A stretch of DNA of 64,000 nucleotides from Bradyrhizobium lablabi (GTDB taxonomy: Bacteria > Pseudomonadota > Alphaproteobacteria > Rhizobiales > Xanthobacteraceae), in the NCBI RefSeq assembly GCF_018129385.1, contig NZ_JAFCLN010000004.1, positions 310,001-374,000 on the forward strand. Direction: 5' to 3'. The first letter of the stretch is position 1, and every line of letters starts with the position of its first letter. Positions 60,875 through 64,000 of the stretch are shown one piece after another. The notes beneath the pieces are model-generated. The model ran no database searches, was not told the DNA's origin, and saw only the letters and a program-made list of their open reading frames with translations. Position numbers and translations under genes: made by a program.

Positions 60875-62214
60875 TATTGGCCGCCGTACTTCTTCAGGAG
60901 GTCGTTGACAGAAGGTGTTGCCGCGGCAGGAGTAGCAGGAGCCGCCGACCCGCCTCCAGCTTTGGCCTTCAGCTTATTGACGCCCGACTCGATAGCGTCG
61001 CGGAAGTCTTGCAGCGCCTGCTTGAAGACCTCTTCGCTCTGAGCGCGATCGAGGCGCGCCATTGCGGCCTCGGCCTTCTTGCCTTCAATATCGGTGATTG
61101 CGCCACCGCCCTTGAGCAGATTGTACGCCTGAAGGAAGGCTTGGCCCTGCAACTGTTTGTAGCGCGCAAGAGCGTCGTTGCCCTTCTCGCCCAGCATCCA
61201 GGTTGGGCGGTATTGATCGAGCGAACCGACGATGGAGCTAAGGCCCTCGTGCTTCATCAGTTCGTCAATCTTGGCCTTGGTGGCCTCCGCATCAGCAATC
61301 GCGCCCGGCACTGCGGCCTGAGCCTGCCCCTGAGCCTTGCCGCGCTCTTCCGCCGCCTCTTTGCCCTGAAGGTCTTTTGGCTGCTGCCCGACAAGCTGTC
61401 CCGTGCGCTTGTCTATGATGCCCCAAGTCGTGCCGAGGTCCACCTTATCGACACCGCTCGAAATCTTCACGCCTTCGGGAAGCTTGGTCTGGATGGCCTC
61501 GCCGCTCTTGCCAGTCTGGATCAGGACCGTATTGCCATCCTTGTCCGTGCCGTACTGCGGCGTCAGCGAGTATTCACCAGATACCGCCCTCTTTCGTTGC
61601 ATGAACTGCTGGAAAGTAAGATTCGGCTCTTCACGCTTGGCAAACTGATATTCCTTGATGTCGTCAGTCTGACCGCCGCCAAGCAGGTTTGTGGCCGCCT
61701 GCGGATTGAGGACAGCAACCATTGCTTGGTTAGGCGTGAGACCAGCCCCGACATACGCCTGAAACAACTGGCGCTGATTCTGCTGCTGTACCGACCGCGG
61801 ATCGTTGTAGTTGCCCGTAAGCGCACTGATAAGACCGCCACCGTTCGCAACGCTTTGGATGCCGCGCAGGATTGGATTTTCAGAGAAGCCGGGGCCAAAT
61901 GAAGGCTGTTGTGCAGGAAGCTGGCCTTGCGCAGGCTGCGCGTTCGGAGGAATAGTTGCTTCTCCGGTCGGAACGGGAGTGAAGTCCGCCATCTGACCAA
62001 CGCGCGGCATTTGATTGTTGCCAACAGCGATCGGAGTAGCCTGACCGGATGGCGCCCCAACGGGGCCATATGGCCACTGAGCGCTATCGATCGGATTCGA
62101 CTGATCAAAGCCTTGCGACTGCGGAATCTGGCTAAGGCTCGGCTGCAAGCGAGACAGCAACCCGCCCTGTGAGTAGGTTCCGGGATCAAACAAATAGTCG
62201 AGCAGACCCGCCAT
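60874..62214 (-). CDS. Virion/ejection-like protein
   Basis: A 446-residue protein. The first 150 residues are Pro/Gln/Gly-rich and low complexity; residues 280-430 are predicted helical, with a coiled stretch (DAEATKAKIDELMKHEGLSS). A short acidic/basic tail ends VNDLLKKYGGQ. It shares a base with the next gene (TAATG-type junction). No family is named; the context suggests a second ejection protein. Confidence 0.65.
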   Translation of the reverse strand: MAGLLDYLFDPGTYSQGGLLSRLQPSLSQIPQSQGFDQSNPIDSAQWPYGPVGAPSGQATPIAVGNNQMPRVGQMADFTPVPTGEATIPPNAQPAQGQLPAQQPSFGPGFSENPILRGIQSVANGGGLISALTGNYNDPRSVQQQNQRQLFQAYVGAGLTPNQAMVAVLNPQAATNLLGGGQTDDIKEYQFAKREEPNLTFQQFMQRKRAVSGEYSLTPQYGTDKDGNTVLIQTGKSGEAIQTKLPEGVKISSGVDKVDLGTTWGIIDKRTGQLVGQQPKDLQGKEAAEERGKAQGQAQAAVPGAIADAEATKAKIDELMKHEGLSSIVGSLDQYRPTWMLGEKGNDALARYKQLQGQAFLQAYNLLKGGGAITDIEGKKAEAAMARLDRAQSEEVFKQALQDFRDAIESGVNKLKAKAGGGSAAPATPAAATPSVNDLLKKYGGQ

Positions 62215-62222
62215 CTATGACC

Positions 62223-63113
62223 TCAGCCGAAAAGCTTGAAGATGTTGCCGGCCGTCGTGCCGCCACCGCCGCCGAACAGATTGCTCAAGCCGCCAGTAAT
62301 GCCCATGAACTGCTGGACGCCCGACATCTGGTTCGTCGTCGTGCCAGTTCCGGAGGACTGCCCGCCCAATCCAGCAATCGGAATACCGATGTTCGCCAGC
62401 AGGCCAAGGTTCTGAACCGGAATGCCGCGCCGCGCCGCCTCTGCTGCAAGGGTCGCATTCGCGCCCGCATTTGCCGCGTCGTTCGCTGCACTCGCTGCAC
62501 CAACGCCCGCACCCTGGTTCGCAAGGTACTGTTGCTGAAGGCCCGCAAGCAGGCCGGCGTTCGTGTTGCCGGCGTTGTAGAGATTGCCAGCCGCCGTCTG
62601 CTGGTTCGCAACGTTCCGATTATACTGATCCTGAATGATCGGCGCGACGCCCTGCATGATGCCGCGGCCGAGCGCCTGAGAGTTGGCGCCTGAGAAATCC
62701 CTACCGGCCGCCGCGAACTGGCCATTCGTCGCGTTGGTGATATCGCTTATGGTCGTGTTGAGAACGTCGCTAAAGCCCGGCGTATTGCGCGGATCATAGT
62801 TCGTATTCGAGGCGAGCGGGTTGGTTTGACTAACATAGCGGTCATAGCCGGACTGGATATTGCCGGTCTGATTGAGCGCGCCGCCGCCACCCAGCAGCGT
62901 AGTTGCATAGTCCTTGATGGCAGGTGCGAACTGGCCCGCGGTCTGTGCGTTCTGCGTCAGTTGGTTGAGCGCAGTGTTCTCGTTCGAGGTCAGGCCGGTA
63001 TTGGAAAGGTTGCCCTGAAGCTGGCCGAGGATGCCTTGTAAAAGAGGCTGAGCCGGCGCCCATGGATTGGTCTGGCTCTGCTGCGTCGTCTCTTGCTTGC
63101 TAGTACCGCCCAT
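62223..63113 (-). CDS. Virion/ejection-like protein, Gln/Asn/Ala-rich
   Basis: A 296-residue protein starting MGGTSKQETTQQSQTNPWAP. It is unusually rich in Gln, Asn, Gly and Ala, with no charged clusters, and has a glycine-rich C-terminus (GGLSNLFGGGGGTTAGNIFK). Proteins of this type, with the QTNPWAPAQPLL opening, occur from memory in phage ejection gene clusters. One of three in tandem. Confidence 0.68.
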   Translation of the reverse strand: MGGTSKQETTQQSQTNPWAPAQPLLQGILGQLQGNLSNTGLTSNENTALNQLTQNAQTAGQFAPAIKDYATTLLGGGGALNQTGNIQSGYDRYVSQTNPLASNTNYDPRNTPGFSDVLNTTISDITNATNGQFAAAGRDFSGANSQALGRGIMQGVAPIIQDQYNRNVANQQTAAGNLYNAGNTNAGLLAGLQQQYLANQGAGVGAASAANDAANAGANATLAAEAARRGIPVQNLGLLANIGIPIAGLGGQSSGTGTTTNQMSGVQQFMGITGGLSNLFGGGGGTTAGNIFKLFG

Positions 63114-63520
63114 TAGCTATCCAGTCTTCGTTCGAGCGTGATCCACGCAACGTCATAGTCCCTGAAAATCCGCTTCCAGCCCTCGCGGCCTGAAATGCGG
63201 GAGATGACGCAACCTTCATTGCGCCCGTAGTCCTCAATCTCTTCGTACAGTCCGCGCCAGTCCTGTCCCTCGCCGCCGCACGCGACGACATCGAGAACCA
63301 GGCCGCGCGGGTCATGCACTAAACGAGTGACGCAGGCGGCCTTCAGCGACCCATCCCAGACGATCCAGAGCAGCGCTCCCTTATCGATTTCGCGCTTTAC
63401 CTCGCCGATGGACCATGAACCGCACCGCTCGGTTGCCTTCTTCAGCAAGGGCTCGGCGTGAGGCCAGAACTCGTCAACTTGCGGCGGGTATACGCAGACG
63501 AGATCAGCCGATGATCGCAT
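63113..63520 (-). CDS. Small acyltransferase-like phage protein
   Basis: A 135-residue protein starting MRSSADLVCVYPPQVDEFWP. The central part (GALLWIVWDGSLKAACVTRL, then LDVVACGGEGQDW) resembles a degenerate GNAT fold as found in small phage proteins near ejection genes. No clear acetyl-CoA-binding signature. The ATG at 63520 was chosen; the upstream frame is arginine-rich. Confidence 0.65.
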   Translation of the reverse strand: MRSSADLVCVYPPQVDEFWPHAEPLLKKATERCGSWSIGEVKREIDKGALLWIVWDGSLKAACVTRLVHDPRGLVLDVVACGGEGQDWRGLYEEIEDYGRNEGCVISRISGREGWKRIFRDYDVAWITLERRLDS

Positions 63521-63818
63521 ACGAGAACGTCCGCGAGGCTGTCGCTGAATTGGCATGTGTCACAGTGAACGACCCGTTCGCTGTTGCAGAGATGTAGATC
63601 GTTCCCGCTCCCATCTCAGCGCCCGCATTCGCCGTCGTTGGCGTAATCGAGATGTGCGAGCCCTCTGCGCAATTCTCGTTTGTAACCGTCGTCGTCGCCG
63701 CGCTCGTCGTGCAAGTAAACGTTCCCGTCGCATTCGACCGGCCGGAGGCCAGTTGCTGGAGCGAGAGCGCGAACTTGTAGAGGTCTTTCTCAGTTAGGCC
63801 CGGGACGTATGCGGTCAC
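63504..63818 (-). CDS. Phage structural-like protein, unknown
   Basis: A 104-residue protein starting MTAYVPGLTEKDLYKFALSL. After an N-terminal helix the sequence is Thr/Ala/Ser-rich and beta-like (GTFTCTTSAATTTVTNENCA, then TIYISATANGSFTVTH), typical of decoration or tail-associated proteins. The GTG start overlaps the stop of the partial upstream gene by GTGA. Confidence 0.65.
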   Translation of the reverse strand: MTAYVPGLTEKDLYKFALSLQQLASGRSNATGTFTCTTSAATTTVTNENCAEGSHISITPTTANAGAEMGAGTIYISATANGSFTVTHANSATASRTFSYAIIG

Positions 63819-64000
63819 AATTGCCCCGTCTGCACGAAGTCAGGCACAACGCCCGCGAAGTATGTCCACGTCGTACCGGAGGGGATGCGAAGCCTCATGC
63901 GGGCGTATCGCGTGTCCCTGATCTGCGGATCAATGCGGCCTGTGCGCGAGCTGATCGAAACCTCTGCGTCATCGTTCGATGCCTGCCCTTGCGTCAGGCG
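63815..64000 (-). CDS. Partial phage structural protein (C-terminus only)
   Basis: The frame runs off the right edge. The visible 61 residues end the protein: DPQIRDTRYARMRLRIPSGT then WTYFAGVVPDFVQTGQL. No domain can be named from this fragment. It is coupled to the next gene by GTGA. Its N-terminal part lies beyond the window. Confidence 0.6.
   Translation of the reverse strand, partial: RLTQGQASNDDAEVSISSRTGRIDPQIRDTRYARMRLRIPSGTTWTYFAGVVPDFVQTGQL

Larger units (their letters stand above)
47836..64000. mobile_element. Prophage (podovirus-like), truncated by window edge
   Basis: A continuous block of phage genes: a repressor-like RHH gene, an early block of small coupled genes, lysis genes, a collar tail protein, a virion transglycosylase, ejection-like proteins and further structural genes. 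The string of glutamine/alanine-rich ejection-type proteins next to a transglycosylase suggests short-tailed morphology, by inference. Genes are intact, with no stop-interrupted frames noticed. No integrase, terminase, portal or replication gene is in the window, so they must lie to the right if the phage is complete. Confidence 0.85.

Overview
The window is a GC-rich alphaproteobacterial chromosome segment, most likely Bradyrhizobium or a close relative. The evidence is family content rather than a ribosomal marker: a Ros/MucR regulator, SufE, the TIGR03808/TIGR03809-type pair, DUF1491, DUF2336 and DUF5330 proteins, full CtrA-type boxes (TTAA-N7-TTAA), and short palindromic dispersed repeats of the kind scattered through Bradyrhizobium genomes. 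No rRNA, tRNA or CRISPR array was recognised.

Positions 1-47,400 are chromosomal core and accessory genes. They run in this order: a dispersed-repeat remnant (1-570); an MFS exporter, a YcgN-type protein, a class A penicillin-binding protein and a DUF1214/DUF1254 pair (0.6-6.6 kb); an M10 metallopeptidase with 291-bp internal repeats (6.7-8.5 kb); envelope and cell-cycle-flavoured genes, including a lipoprotein, a DUF2336 protein behind two CtrA boxes, a peptidoglycan-binding protein and a DivJ-like histidine kinase (8.7-13.8 kb); SufE and MucR (14.8-15.6 kb); and a GT39-type membrane glycosyltransferase (17-18.6 kb).

A seven-gene operon follows at 18.7-26.5 kb: a sugar-type ABC importer, a GntR/UTRA regulator, a cytoplasmic sulfatase and its own formylglycine-generating enzyme. 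It sits behind a TTGACA promoter overlaid by two overlapping perfect palindromes. It reads as a self-contained route to import a sulfate ester intact and cleave it inside the cell. Next come an M20 dipeptidase, a GT87 transferase, a HerA-like ATPase, folP-folB-folK (32-33.9 kb), both methylmalonyl-CoA mutase subunits with the MeaB chaperone (34-44.5 kb, interrupted by a tripartite tricarboxylate transporter), and the TIGR03808/03809 pair.

From about 47.8 kb to the right edge lies a prophage of apparent podovirus type that continues beyond the window. It starts with a leftward ribbon-helix-helix repressor gene and a divergent operator/promoter. A rightward early block of about twenty tiny, mostly ATGA-coupled genes of unknown function follows. 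Within that block, positions 51,132-51,258 hold no convincing gene but fold into a multi-hairpin RNA candidate. Leftward genes then encode a metallophosphoesterase with an N-terminal helix-turn-helix, a lysis cassette with several small membrane proteins and a membrane-tailed endolysin, a collar-domain tail protein, a virion lytic transglycosylase, ejection-like proteins and a partial structural protein at the edge. No integrase, terminase or replication gene is in the window. Several genes shorter than 60 codons were found by hand in this region and are listed.
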